From the NCBI GenBank assembly GCA_039707655.1, contig CM077671.1, positions 299,956,509 to 300,020,508 of the forward strand: 64,000 nucleotides of DNA. Reading direction: 5' to 3'. The translations under genes were made by a program, and so were the position numbers. The notes under the pieces were generated by a model. The model had not been told where the DNA came from. It did not search any database and worked only from the letters and a program-made list of their open reading frames with translations. This DNA comes from Elymus sibiricus (lineage: Eukaryota; Streptophyta; Magnoliopsida; Poales; Poaceae). Below are positions 33,616 to 46,119 of this stretch, in pieces (within the stretch, counting starts at the first letter, position 1; each line of letters begins with the position of its first letter).

Positions 33616-35062
33616 TTACCAAGCTAGGCCAAAAGCCTAAGCTTGGGGGAGTACGTATTTCCACCGACATTGTATTCATGTTCACACATTTCATTCCAGT
33701 TGTCGGTGTTCATACTTTTTCATTGTATTATCCGTGCTAAATTTATTTTCTCGCTCTCTTCTTGTGTGTTTGAATAACTTTGAGAAAACCCAAAAATATT
33801 TCCTACTTCTTTTCAGTTTTTCTTTCTAGCTTAATTTAGTTGTAGTATCAAAAGAAAACCCAAAAAGATTCCTCGCTTCTTATTTTACTTGTTGGGAGCT
33901 TTCCCGTGTAAATAGTTTTTCTTGTTTTTTGTTTTTCCCTTTTTAATTTGCTTTCTTCAAGAAAAACTAAAAACTCCAAAAATATTTCAGTGTGTTTCTA
34001 TAAAATTCTTTTTCTTTTATTTGAGTCGTACCAAGGAGAAGACCACGGTGAAAATGTTGAGTGGCTCTCATATGCACTATTGTTAATCTAACAAAGAGCC
34101 CATGTTACTTTGTCTTCTCCTCCTGAATAAAATGTTTGCAGATTCCAGCTTAGTCCACGGCACTCTTGCACTATTATTATTTCCATATCATTCGGTCGTG
34201 CAAGTGAAAGGCAATAATGACGATATTTGATGAAGTGGCTGTGGCAGAGAAAAGCGGGTATGAACTCAACTTGTTTTTGTTTTTGTAAATATGTTTAGCC
34301 AAGTATCCTTGTTTCAGCATATTACGATCAAACATGTTTGCAATGAAAATTTGTGATTATAGTTGCCCATGTCATGCTTAAGTAGCTAGGAGTGTATAAT
34401 GATTTATCTTGGATGTCAACATGCATTAAAATGATTGTGACGTGGTATGATGATATGGTATCCTCCTCTGAATGTTTCAAGTGGCTTGACTTGGCACATG
34501 TTCACACATGTAGTTGAATCAAAACCAACATAGCCTTGATGATATTTATGTTCATGGTGTCCATATCCTACTCATGCTAGTATTCAATGTTTATTATGCA
34601 TAATGCATGTTCATGACCGTTTTCGTTCTCTAGCTGGCCGCTTCTTAATCTATTTGCTAGCCTTCGCCTGTACTAAGCAGGAATACTGCTTGTGCATCAA
34701 AACCCTTAAACCTAAGTTATTCCAGATGACTCTACCAGATCTACCTATCTGCGGTATTAACCTGCCGTTCCAAGTAAATTTGCATGTGCCACCTCTAAAA
34801 ATTCAAATGAACATCTGTTTTGTGTGCCTGGACCGCTCATGGAGCGACACGGGGCAGTTAGTATCTTCCATGTTAAGCGGGTTATTCTCATGATGAGTGT
34901 TTATTCACTCGTCCTTGCACGAGAGGGGCGATAATAGGGATTCCCAGTCCTGAAATCAAAAATTACAAATAATTAAACAAAACTCCCCCATGAATGTTGT
35001 TGGTATGGACGGTACCCGTGGATTCGGCTAGCCGTGGAGTGTGATTGTTGGTGGAGGGGGAG
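33616..35062 (+). other. Element A 3' UTR, part before the D insertion
   Basis: Long non-coding region with AAGCTTGGGGGAGT (33641-33654), a PPT-like copy just after the ORF2 stop, and then A+T-rich sequence. Collinear, in inverted orientation, with 41800-43200 of B. Interrupted after GGGAG by D. Small ORFs are not supported. Confidence 0.65.
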
Positions 35063-35676
35063 TGTCGTGGTTTTGTCACGGCAAAATGTTCTCGTGAGAG
35101 AACTTTAGGTGTGAGGCCATTGCAACTAGGTGGCGGCTTGCGAGGGGTTGGTCAGAATCGAGAGACATGAGTTTAGCCAGGTTCGGCCACTCCGATGGAG
35201 GTAAAAGCCTATGTCCTACTTTGTGTATATTGATGATGAGGATGATCTCGATTACAAGGGTGCTGGATCGCCACCTCTAATCTCGAGAGCCTCTAATATG
35301 TTTCTCTCTAATCACTTGAAGTCGTCCCCCTAGGGGTGCCTTACCCCTCCTTATATAAGTGGAAGGGGTAGGTTTACATGTAGAGTCCTACTGGGAGTAG
35401 GATTAGGACTAGTCTCTCTTGAATCCTAATCCGGGTCTTGTTTCCTTTGTGAGGGAGTCTTTCCTTTCCTTGGGCCTTCTCTGTGAGCCGGCCCACCATA
35501 ATATGAGTCGGCCCTCCCATGAGCCGCCCTCTGGGCCGTTGGGTCTTGTCGTTCGTCTGACCCACCCGCCGGGTCACTAATGAGCCGCCAAGCTCGGCCG
35601 GGTCACCAGTGAGTCGCCAAGTCCCGGCCGGGTCATACTTCAAGCCGGGTTATACCGCGGGGTAATATCCCCGACA
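35063..35676 (-). repeat. Element D 3' LTR
   Basis: 614 bp; TTATATAA TATA box at about 35351-35358. Immediately followed by the PPT (minus CTAACCTGGGGGCTAA, 35692-35677). Confidence 0.9.
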
Positions 35677-35692
35677 TTAGCCCCCAGGTTAG

Positions 35693-36278
35693 CTTGAATT
35701 TATTCATGGTAAGCTCCTGAAATAAGAATAACAAATATGTTAAGGGACCGCCTTGCTCCACTGGCCGGCTTAATGAAGTAGCTCCTTGAAAATCCGGGTT
35801 TCTTCTTCATATTAACGAGCGTCTTCACAATCATCTTGCAGGTCCGTGTCCTTTGCAAAATATTGGGAATAAAACACCCATATGCCGTCGTGTCGACCTC
35901 CAATGCTTAGGCTTAAAGATACTTTTGGGAATAAGAAATCCACATGATGTTGAGCCGGCTTCCATTGCTTTGGCTTTGACAAAAATATTGGAGATAAGAA
36001 AATCGTCCATTGTTAAACCACTTTCAACTTGTGAAGTCGGGTTGCTTATATAGACGCTGCCGGGTTATGATCTTTTGATAATGCCGGGTCATGATTGTTG
36101 GTGACGCCGGGTCAAACAACTGGACTCCAGCTGACTTAATAAAATTATTGGAAATAAAGAAGTCCGTGTGATGTTGAGCCGGTCTTTCAATGCTTCCGCT
36201 CCATGAAGAAATGAGACTCGTCTCACTCACAATTGACATCTTAAAATTATTCTTCTATTTTTTATATCCATATTACCT
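35693..36278 (-). other. Element D non-coding internal, between PPT and the repeat array
   Basis: Contains several 'gccgggt(c/t)' phrases (e.g. 36057-36112) but no open frame of note. Confidence 0.5.
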
Positions 36279-36840
36279 GTAGCCCCCAAGCTCCGAGTTT
36301 ATCCATGACGACTTGGTGCTTTTCAATACTATCTTTGATTGTGTAGCCCCCAAGTGCCGGGTTGTCTTGCCTGCAACAGCCTGGGACTTGCAATTGTCTT
36401 TATACTTTATAAAACTTCAGCCGGTGTAGCCCCCAAGTGCCGGGTTGTCTTCCCTGCAACAACCTGGGACTTTGAACTTGGTGTTGAATATTGAGAAATC
36501 TGGGTTGTCATCTGAGTCGCCAGATATAGACTGAGTGTCTTGTATTTCACATGTGTAGCCCCCAAGGGCCGGCTCATCAGTATGTGATGGGCCGGGTCTT
36601 CAATTTGGACCTTTACAATCTGTTTCAGGAGCTGAATACATTAGCCCCCAAGTGCCGGGTCGCATGCCTGCAGCGACTTGGGACTTTAACAATTTTGATC
36701 TGAGTAGTGTAGCCCCCAAGTGCCGGGTCGTTTGCGTGCGGCGGCTCGGGACTCATATGCACTTCTCCTTTGAAAAGAAAAACATCATATGATGTAGCCC
36801 CCAAGTGCTGGGTCGTATGCGTGCAGCGACTTGGGACAGT
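36279..36840 (-). repeat. PPT-like repeat array in element D
   Basis: Seven units starting (G/T)TAGCCCCCAAG at 36279, 36343, 36426, 36555, 36641, 36709 and 36794. Most continue TGCCGGGT(C/T)GT...TGCAGCGACTTGGGAC. On the minus strand each starts with CTTGGGGGCTAC, resembling the element's own PPT. Spacing is irregular (64 to 129 bp). Confidence 0.85.
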
Positions 36841-37489
36841 GTGAGAATAATATAACTCATCATAATTTGTTGAATGACTCCTTTACCGTGGCTGTAACCC
36901 GGTATTTTGTCGAATATCCTGGAATAATGCCTTTGTCCTTGAAATGAAAATCCCTGCTCGTGGTTGCGGTGCAACCCGGCAAATATACGTTTGAGAAATC
37001 CATAAGTGTTGTAGTTTACTACAGAGCGCAAGTTGAAAAAAAATCCAAGAGCCGGTCAATTAAATAACACGACATTATATGTGATAGGGCGTCTCTTCGA
37101 GAATAGTCAATTCTTCCGAGGTGGCTTGAAAAACCCCAATCATTTAATACTGGTTATGATAAACCATGATGAAGATCCAGCCATTTTGGCTATAAAAGAT
37201 CTATTTGTTCCTGCAGAGGTTATGATGTAACCCGGTTTGATGACCGGCTTGATATGCATGCATGATGTATGATGCAATGCAGGACGATGTATGTATATGA
37301 TAACAAAATATAAAGTGCTAATTTTCAAGGCATGACATAAAGACAACAAACAGAGCATATATACATGTATATCTCAAATATTTGTAAGTCGGCCTTCAAA
37401 GCACAACCAAAAGAGATCAACTCTTGTTCTTATTTTTAAAAAACTCAAGGTTTTTGCTTCGAAGAAGCTTGGCATGAACGCCTTTAATC

Positions 37490-37764
37490 CCGTAAGCTGG
37501 CTCTCACGTGACATAAATCCGTCGTTTTAACCTTAACTAGTTCAGGGTCTTATTAAAAGATTGACTGTTAAGAGTGCGAACGGGCCACATAGCGGAGAGA
37601 CTACAACGAACAGGTGAGTTTATCCTAGCTCTCTGTAAGCCGGCTCTCTCGTGACATAAGCCGCCGTTTTAACCTTGACAAGTTCAGGGTCTTATTGAAA
37701 GATTGACTGTGAAGAGTACGGTGGGTCACTTGGCGGAGTAGCAAGTTGCAAACAGGCAGGTTTA
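37490..37764 (-). repeat. Tandem duplication in element D, ~145 bp unit
   Basis: Two copies starting GTAAGC(T/C)GGCTCTC at about 37491 and 37636. They share CGTTTTAACCTT, AGTTCAGGGTCTTATT and AAAGATTGACTGT. Confidence 0.8.
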
Positions 37765-37951
37765 ACCCATATATGGCATGGATGCCGGTCAATAGGGTAT
37801 GAAAGCTAAACTCATTGAGTTGGAAGCCCCCAAGTGACCTATGATCATGGAAAAGCTTGGCCATGGGATATACAGGAGATAATGCTACAACTGCAAAATA
37901 TCAGGGGTCCAGATAAGCCAGTTTTATTCCATTGATCATAATATGATGATC

Positions 37952-38186
37952 CAATAAATCAGGCACCCATGTTTGAACGGCGCATCATGGCGGCTCGTCC
38001 TCTTGGGCAACTTTTAATTTTTCGCCAATAAAGCAGGGCACCCAAGTTTGAACGGTCGCATCATGGCGGCTCGTCCTCTTGGGTGACTTTAAATCTTCCG
38101 CCAATAAGGTAGGGCACCAATGTTTGAACGGTCGCATCATGGCGGCTCGTCCTCTTGGGTGACTTTAAATCTTTCGCCAATAAGGC
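37952..38186 (-). repeat. Tandem triplication in element D, ~75 bp unit
   Basis: Three copies carry GTTTGAACGG, GCATCATGGCGGCTCGTCC and CTCTTGGG, each ending in CGCCAATAA. The last two are nearly identical; the first has single-base losses. Confidence 0.88.
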
Positions 38187-39764
38187 AGCAGCCCCCGGGA
38201 CCGGGTTGTCTTCCTCGCAATGACCCGGGTTTATTGTATTTGTTGAAACCAGCCAAATCTGCCGAGTCATATCTGTGTAGCCCCCGAGTCTTAAGACGAC
38301 TCGAGGAGTTGGCTTGAGATTCTTCATACTTGGCCGTGGCATAAGCCGGCATATGGTTGATGGCTGATAACTGAAATTTATTGAAGCCAAAAGCGTGTGG
38401 AGAGTTGATGATCTTCGCGACACTCATTGTATGTCCTTGGCGTTGATAACGCAACAAGAACCCGCGGAAGGTTGACGGCTGAACGCTGGATTTTATCTAA
38501 ACTGAAGACGATGTAGTGAGCTGATGATCTTCGTGATGCTCATCATATGTTCCTTTGGCCAAATTGAGTGCATATGCCTCTTGACCCATGCCTTGTTATT
38601 CTCATGTAGTCCGGCTCTCCTGGCTCCTCCAGGGCCATTTTCTTTTTCTTTGCCGCTTGCTTTGAATTGCCGGCTCAATAACGGTCGGTTCAAATTGTGA
38701 CTTCTTCAGGGACGTTTTTTTCATGGCAAGCTTTCCTGGTGCGGGTGAAGGCTGGCCCTTGTTTTCACGATGTTGCGTAAGACATGATTCCGAATGTCAT
38801 TTTTTCCTTTGCTCCAATGTTATTGGATGAGACGAGCCATGGGGGCAGCTTGCGCGCGTCCGTAGGACGGCTCATACGGGCGGGCGCTGCCCTGGCATGT
38901 TGATATAGACATGAGAGTCGACCGCGGCATTGAAAACCGATGCGGATGAGTCGGCCACGGCGTTGTAAGCTGGCGTGGACTTTGGAGTCGGTCGCCGCAT
39001 TGTAAGACGGTGTGGAAGCACGAGGCGACCGCGACATTGTTGATGTAGACCAGACAGCGGGGACGGCGACTCACATACATTCATTGGGCGGCTCGAGCGA
39101 ACAGGTGCGGCACCAGCCTATCGATGTAGACTGGACCGCGGGGGCGGCGGCTCACACATGTCCGTCGAACAGTGCGGTGTGGACGGTCGCTGGCACATGA
39201 TGACATTTGCGCGAGCTCCGCATTTATGGTCTACCACCACGCCACTTCTTAGAATAAACAATTGTCCTACGTAAAAATATTACACGGCAAAGTAATTCTT
39301 TTCAAAGAAATATGTGCTAATAAAATAGACTGAGCGGATAAATATCACCTGATGATTTTATATTGTGCAGTTAATCATTGCTAGTACTGGTACTCGGTTG
39401 ATCCAATAAAGTAGTATTGTCCTGGTGCTTGTTGTACCAGAGGGATAATACTACTTCCGTTGCTATCTTCTTGAGTATTTGAGCCATGACAAAAAATGAG
39501 CTAATTTTCATGAAGCTGACCCCTTCTGCGTGAACCCCTCATCCAACCGACTCCCACCTCTCTCCTTTATTCTCCAACCGGCCGTATATGCAAGGGAGAG
39601 CCGGCCAATCCAGAAGGTGGCCGGGCCACGGGAGCGGGGGTGGAGGCTGGTGCGGCGACTGCGTAGGGTGGAGGCAGGTGCGGCGGGGTGGTGCCGCGGA
39701 TTTGGCGTGGTGGAGCCGACGGCCAGGGCAGGGTGCGCGGTTGGGGGCGGGGCGGAGCCGACGG
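38187..39764 (-). other. Element D non-coding internal up to the B insertion
   Basis: Further degenerate repeats (38380-38560 duplicated phrases 'gatgatcttcg(c/t)ga'; 38880-39190 'gcggcattg' and 'gatgtagac' phrases) and a G+C-rich stretch (39590-39764). ORFs here are multi-frame consequences of G+C-richness. No protein family is recognised. Confidence 0.5.
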
Positions 39765-39769
39765 CCAGG

Positions 39770-41166
39770 TGATAACCCACAAGTATAGGGGATCGCAACA
39801 GTTTTCGAGGGTAGAGTATTCAACCCAAATTTATTGATTCGACACAAGGGGAGCAAAAGAATATTCTCGAGTATTAGCAGCTGAGTTGTCAATTCAACCA
39901 CACCTGAAAGACTTAATATCTGCAGCAAGGTATTTAGTAGCAAAGTAGTATGGAAGTAACGGTAACAATGGCAAAGTGACAGTAGCAGTTTTGTAGTGAT
40001 TGTAACAGTAGCAACGGAAAAGTAACTTAGCAAAGATCAATATGTGAAAAGCTCGTAGGCAATGGATCAGTGATGGATAATTATGTCGGATGGCATTCAT
40101 CATGCAACAGTTATAACATAGGGTGACACAGAACTAGCTCCAATTCATCAATGTAATGTAGGCATGTATTCCATATATAGTCATACGTGCTTATGGAAAA
40201 GAACTTGCATGACATCTTTTGTCCTACCCTCCCGTGACAGCGGGGTCCTAATGGAAACTAAGGGATATTAAGTCCTCCTTTTAATAGAGAACCGGACCAA
40301 AGCATTAGCACTTAGTGAATACATGAACTCCTCAAACTACGGTAATCACCGGAAAGAATCCCAGTTATTGTCACCCTGGGGGATGCGGATCATAACTCGT
40401 AATAGGTGTCTACAACTTGCAAGATAGGATCAAGAACACATATATATTCATGAAAACATAATAGGTTCAGATCTGAAATCATGGCTCTCTGGCCCTAGTG
40501 ACAAGCATTAAGCATAGCAAAGTCATAGCAACATCAATCTCAGAACATAATGGATACTAGGGATCAAACCCTAACAAAACTAACTCGATTACATGGTAAA
40601 TCTCATCCAACCCATAACCGTCCAGCAAGCCTACGATGAGATTACTCACGAACGGCGGAGAGCATCATGAAATTGGTGATGAAGGATGGTTGGTGATGAC
40701 GACGGCGTCGATTTCCCCTCTCCGAAGCCCAAAACGGACCCCAGATCTGCCCTCCCGAGGAAGAACAGGAGGTGGCGGTGGCTCCGTATCGTAAAACGCG
40801 ATGAACTCTTCTCCTTGATTTTTTTCTCCATGGATGTGAATATATAGAGTTGGAATCGAGGCCGGAGGAGCCACGGGGGGCCCACAAGCCACCAGGGCGC
40901 GCCCTGGGGGGCGCCCTCCTGGCTTGTGGCCAACAGGTGGACCCCCCTGGCTTGATTCTTTCGCCAATATTTTTTATTAATTCCAAAAATATTCTCCGTA
41001 AATTTTCAGGTCAATCCGAGAACTTTTATTTCTGGACAAAAATAACACCAAGGCAATTCTGCTGAAAACAGCGTCAGTCCGGGTTAGTTCCATTCAAATC
41101 ATGCAAATTAGAATCCAAAACAAGGGCAGAAGAGTTTGGAAATGTAGATACGGTGGAGACGTATCA
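39770..41166 (-). repeat. Element B 3' LTR
   Basis: Minus strand starts TGATACGTCTCCACCGTATC and ends GTGGGTTATCA. Hairpin at 40882-40929 and TATA box (minus, TATATTC context) at 40847-40841. The PPT (minus AAGCTTGGGGGAGT) lies at 41180-41167. Confidence 0.92.
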
Positions 41167-41180
41167 ACTCCCCCAAGCTT

Positions 41181-43214
41181 AACCCATTGCTTGTCCTCAA
41201 GCAATTCAGTTGACAAACTGAAAGTGATAAAGAAAAACTTTTACAAACTCGGTTTGATCTTGTTGTTGTAAAGATGTCTAACTGATGTTCAGATTTTCAG
41301 TAAAGATTATTGACTAACCACATTCACAATAACATTTAGGTCTCACATTTACTGATATCAATGGCATAATCAACTAGCGAGCAATAATAATAAATCTCGG
41401 ATGACAACAATTTTATCAAAACAATCATGATACAATATGATATAATGGTATCTCGCTAGCCCTTTCTGAGACCACACAACATAAATGCAGAGCACCTCTG
41501 AAGAACAAGGACTGACTAGACATTGTAATTCATGGTAAAAGAGATCCAGTCACAATCATACTCAATATCAATTAATAACAAAGCATACAAATGACGGTGG
41601 TGCTCTCTAACTGGTGCTTTTTATAGGAGGAGGATGACTCAACAGTAAAGTAAATAGATAGGCCCTTCGCAGAGGGAAGCAGGGATTTGCAGAGGTGCCA
41701 GAGCTCGAGCTTTTAAAACAGAGATGAATAATAATTTTGAGCGGTATGCTTTCATTGTCAACATAACAACTAAGAGATCTCGGTATCTTCCATGCTAGAT
41801 ACATAATAGGCAGTTCCCAAACAGAATAGTAAAGTTTTTACTCCCACTCCACCAATCAATCACACTCCACGGCGGGCCGAATCCACGGGTACCGTCCATA
41901 CAAACAACAATCCTGGAGGAGTTTTGTTTCATTATATTTTGATTTGATCTTTGATCATGGAACTGGGCATCCCGAATACCAGCCACTTTCTCGTGAATGA
42001 TAGTGAATCAACACGTATCGTGAGAATAACTCACCTAGCATGGAAGATACTGACAGCCCCTAGTCACCACATGAGCGATTCGGGCATACAAAACAGAATA
42101 TTATTTGAAGGTTTAGAGTTTGGCACATGCAAATTTACTTGGAACGGCAGGTAAATACCGCATATAGGTAGGTATGGTGGACTCATATGGAACAACTTTG
42201 GGTTTATGGAAATGGATGCACAAGCAGTATTCCCGCTTAGTACAGGTGAAGGCTAGCAAGAGACTGGGAAACGACCAACTAGAGAGCGACAACAGTCATA
42301 AACATGCATTGAGATTAACCAACATTGAATGCAAGCATGAATAGGATATAAATCACCATGAACATAAACATCGTGGAGGCTATGTTGATTTTGTTTCAAG
42401 TACATGCGCGAACATGTGCCAAGTCAAGCCACTTGAATCATTCAGAGGAGGATACCATCTTATCATACTGCATCACAACCATTTTAAAATGCATGTTGGC
42501 ACTCAAGACAAACCATTATACACTCTTAGCTAATTAAGCATGGCATGAGTAACTATAATCTCTAATTGTCATTGCAAACATGTTTCATCCATAATGAGAT
42601 GAATCTAGAATGATGAGCTAATCATATTTACAAAAACTAAATAGGTCGAGTTCATACCAGCTTTTTCTCCATCTCAATCACTTCGTCAAATATCATCATT
42701 ACTGCCTTTGACTTGCACGACCGAACGGTGTAAATAATAATAAGAGTGCACATGCATTGGACTAAGATGGAATCTGCAAACAATAATTTAAAGGAGAGGA
42801 CAAGGTAATATGGGCTCTCTAATCGATAAACAATAATGCATATGAGAGCCACTCAACATTTTCATTGTGGTCTTCTCCTTACGACCCAAAGAAAAGAAAT
42901 TTCAAAACAAGAACGAGAAAAACTATTTACACGGGAAAGCTCCCAACAAGCAAAAGAAGAACGAGAAATCTTTTTGGGTTTTCTTTTAATACTACAACTA
43001 AACAAACCGAAAGGTAAAGCTAGAACTATTTTTTTTGGATTTTCTCAAGGTTAATAAAACACACAAGAAGAAAGCGGAAAGAAGGAATAAAATGCCATGG
43101 AAGATACAATGAAAAGGTATAAGCACCGACTATTAAGATGAGTGTGTGAACATGAATGTAATGTCGGTGAGAAATACGTACTCCCCCAAGCTTAGGCTTT
43201 TGGCCTAAGTTGGT
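41181..43214 (-). other. Element B 3' UTR
   Basis: 2 kb without a supported frame. It contains the conserved block (minus GCTTCCCTCTGCGAAGGGCC at 41680-41661) and, next to the ORF2 stop, CTCCCCCAAGCTTAGGC (43181-43197), a second PPT-like motif also present in A. Confidence 0.7.
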
Positions 43215-43799
43215 CTAGGGCCATGGCTGGCCCGGATAATATCCAAAGTCATAGTTGGGGTTGTACTGGGCTGCGGCAGCTACTGCCTGAGCGGCTGCAG
43301 CACGGAGTCGAGCGGCTTCCGCCTCTCTCTCATACTCGTTTGCCTCCTCTCTGGTTATAAAGTGTCTCTGTTTTTTCCTGAAAGTTAAAGAAGGCAGGAG
43401 CAGGAAGGGTAATATGGACAGCACGCTGTGTGTCAAAAATCTGTCGGTACAGGAGGGATTGTTCGTTTCTCTCAAGAAACTTGTAGCGCACCATAGCCTC
43501 ATAGTCAAGAAAAGCAAGTGGTAACTCAATATCATTCTCCCTTATGGATACCCCAAGATATTTAGCTAAACGGGTGGTATAAATCCCGCCAAAGAAATCT
43601 CCTTCTTTGGCGTTCAAATGTAGCCTCCTGGCAATATTGGCCCCCAAATTATAACGTCTATCATTCATTACCGCACACTTGAGGACGCTAAGATCTGATG
43701 CACAAAGGTGGCTATGATCATGTTTACCATTAATACATCTACCTATAAAGAGAGCGAAATAATGTAAGGCGGGAAAGTGAATGCTCCCTATGGTAGCCT
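43215..43799 (-). pseudogene. Element B ORF2, 3' half
   Basis: C-terminal half of the ORF2 protein, separated from the 5' half by the Angela solo LTR. It shows a SIHFPALHYFALF region, YNLGANIARRLHLNAKEGDF, LPLAFLDYEAMVRYKFLE and an alanine-rich tail, with a frameshift near 43370-43380. Homologous to 33040-33615 of A. Confidence 0.7.
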
Positions 43800-43804
43800 G
43801 TCTG

Positions 43805-45656
43805 TGTTGGAAATATGCCCTAGAGGCAATAATAAATTAGTTATTATTATATTTCCTTGTTCATGATAATCGTTTATTATCCATGCTATAATTGTATTGA
43901 TTGGAAACTCAAATACATGTGTGGGTACATAGACAACACTGTGTCCCTAGTAAGCCTCTAGTTAACTAGCTCGTTGATCAAAAGATGGTGAAGGTTTCCT
44001 AGCCATGGACATGAGATGTCATTTGATAACGGGATCACATCATTAGGAGAATGATGTGATGGACAAGACCCAAACTACGAACGTAGCATATGATCGTGTC
44101 AGTTTATTGCTATTGTTTTCTGCATGTCAAGTATCTGTTCCTATGACCATGAGATCATGCAACTCCCTGACATCGGAGGAGTACCTTGTGTGTATCAAAC
44201 GTCGCAACGTAACTGGGTGACTATAAAGATGCTCTACAGGTATCTCCGAGGATGTCTGTTGGGTTGGCATGGATAAAGACTGGGATTTGTTACTCCGTGT
44301 GACGGAGAGGTATCTCAGGGCCCACTCGGTAATACAACATCACAATGAGCCTTGCAAGCAATGTGACTAAAGTGTTAGCCACGGGATCTTGTATTACGGA
44401 ACGAGTAAAGAGACTTGCCAGTAACGATCCAATCTCGGGCAAGTAACATACCGAAGAACAAAGGGAACAACATACGGGATTAACTGAATCCTTGACATAG
44501 AGGTTCGATCGATAAAGATCTTCGTAGAATATGTAGGAGCCAATATGGGCATCCAGGTCCCGCTATTGGTTATTGGCCGTAGAGGTGTCTCGGTCATGTC
44601 TACATAGTTCTCGAACCCGCAGGGTCTACACGCTTAACGTTTGGTGACGATTAGTATAGTTGAGTTATTTTGTTGGTGACCGAAGGTTGTTCGGAGTCCC
44701 GGATAAGATCCCGGACATGACGAGGGTCTCCGGAAGAGTCCGGAGGTAAAGATTAATATATGTGATAATAGTGTTTTGATCTCCGGAAGGGTTCCGGAAT
44801 TCACCGGAAGAGGTTCCGGATGTTTACCGAAGTGTTCGGGTGCAGCAACACTTTATATGAGCCAAAGGGGTAAAGCCCACGAGGTATTGGAAAGTGCAAA
44901 AGGAAGTTTTGCTGCTGCCTTAAGCGGTACTACCGCTGGTAAGGCAGTACTACCGCGTAAGCGGTACTACCGCTTGTGTGAAGCGGTACTACCGCATAAG
45001 CGGTACTACCGCTTGGGTGAAGCGGTACTACCGCTCAAGCGGTACTACCGCTCGTGAGCGGTACTACCGCTTGTGCGCGGTACTGCAGGTATCCGAGTTG
45101 GACTCTTTCCCTGCGGGCCAAACCGACCTTGTGCGGGCAAAACCGACCTGGAGGAGGCTTTTACTCCAAGTTTAGACCCCAAGGCTCAACATATAAATAG
45201 AGGGGCAGGGCTAGCACACGGGACACATTAAGATTTCCCAAGCCGTGTGTTGGCAACCCTAACCCTCTAGTTCTCCCGTCATAATCTCCGTAGTGCTTGG
45301 CGAAGCCCTGCAGAGATTGTTCCTCACCACCATCACCACGCCGTCGTGCTGCCGGAACTCATCTACTACTTCATCATCGCTCGCTGGATCGAGGAGGTGA
45401 AGGCGTCTTCAAGCCGTACGTGTGTTGAACGCGGAGATGCCGTCCGTTCGGCACTAGTTCGTGATCGGATCGAGGGACGACTTGCGATTTGGATCGCGGA
45501 GACGTTCGACTACATCAACCGCGTTTCTTAACGCTTCCGCTTAGCGATCTACAAGGGTATGTAGATTCACTCTCCCTCTCGTAGATGCTCATCACCATGG
45601 ATAGATCTTGTGTGTGCGTAGGAAAATTTTTGTTTCCCATGCAACGTTCCCCAACA
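43805..45656 (+). mobile_element. Angela/BARE1-type Copia solo LTR
   Basis: 1852 bp from TGTTGGAAATATGCCCTAG to CGTTCCCCAACA, flanked by a perfect TSD GTCTG (43800-43804 and 45657-45661). No internal domain, so a solo LTR. TATA box TATAAATAG at 45192-45200. U3 contains an unusual palindromic minisatellite (44921-45087). It is the youngest event in its nest and splits ORF2 of B. Confidence 0.96.
44921..45087 (+). repeat. Palindromic minisatellite in the Angela LTR U3
   Basis: Eight full and one partial copy of a unit built on AGCGGTACTACCGCT, itself an almost perfect palindrome, separated by 2-7 bp spacers (e.g. TGTGA, GGGTGA). It ends about 105 bp upstream of the TATA box. Confidence 0.93.
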
Positions 45657-45661
45657 GTCTG

Positions 45662-46098
45662 ATGTTCCTAGTTTTTCCCATACTGATGCTAGCAAGAAAA
45701 TCGATATATTCAGTTTTGCGCGGCTTAAAATAACTACCCCATTGTGGAATTTTGCATGCATCATTAAAATCTTCTAGGTCCATGGTAAAAGATTTATCAT
45801 AAAGATCAAACAGGACAGAGTGATTATTGCGCTGGGAAGTAAACTCAAATTTTCGCACAAATGAATCAGTGAGGTAATGAAACTGCTGACACTTATCTGA
45901 CATGAAGTCCTTAAGGCCAGCATTTTGTACGTATTCGTCAAATTCTTCCTTGAAACCTGCTTGAACCATGAATTGATCCGACGGCCATTCGCAAGGCCGC
46001 ACTTGTGCTTCCCTTGGTGGTTCAAAGTCAGGCTCACGTATAGCGATCCTTGGGCCTTGCTTCGTCGAGGGTCCTCCTTGGTATGTCCTCCTAAACAT
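45662..46098 (-). pseudogene. Element B ORF2, 5' half
   Basis: Starts MFRRTYQGGPSTKQGP at 46098. It includes RPCEWPSDQFMVQAGFKEEF (aligns with LWPCDEFMEGAGIKGEFEQF of A) and FDLYDKSFTMDLEDFNDACK. Open until the Angela insertion at 45661; codons read beyond that belong to the LTR. With the insert removed the frame continues directly into 43799, so this gene was intact over the junction when Angela arrived. Confidence 0.72.
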
Positions 46099-46119
46099 CT
46101 TCTTTTTTTTGTAAAATTT

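Noticed and set aside
39530..40033. Minus-strand ORF of 164 codons spanning the left edge of B
   Set aside because: It joins D sequence to B's LTR across an insertion boundary, so it cannot be an ancestral gene.
44921..45087. CRISPR-like array
   Set aside because: Regular palindromic repeats, but the spacers are only 2-7 bp, the context is a plant LTR and the genome is eukaryotic.
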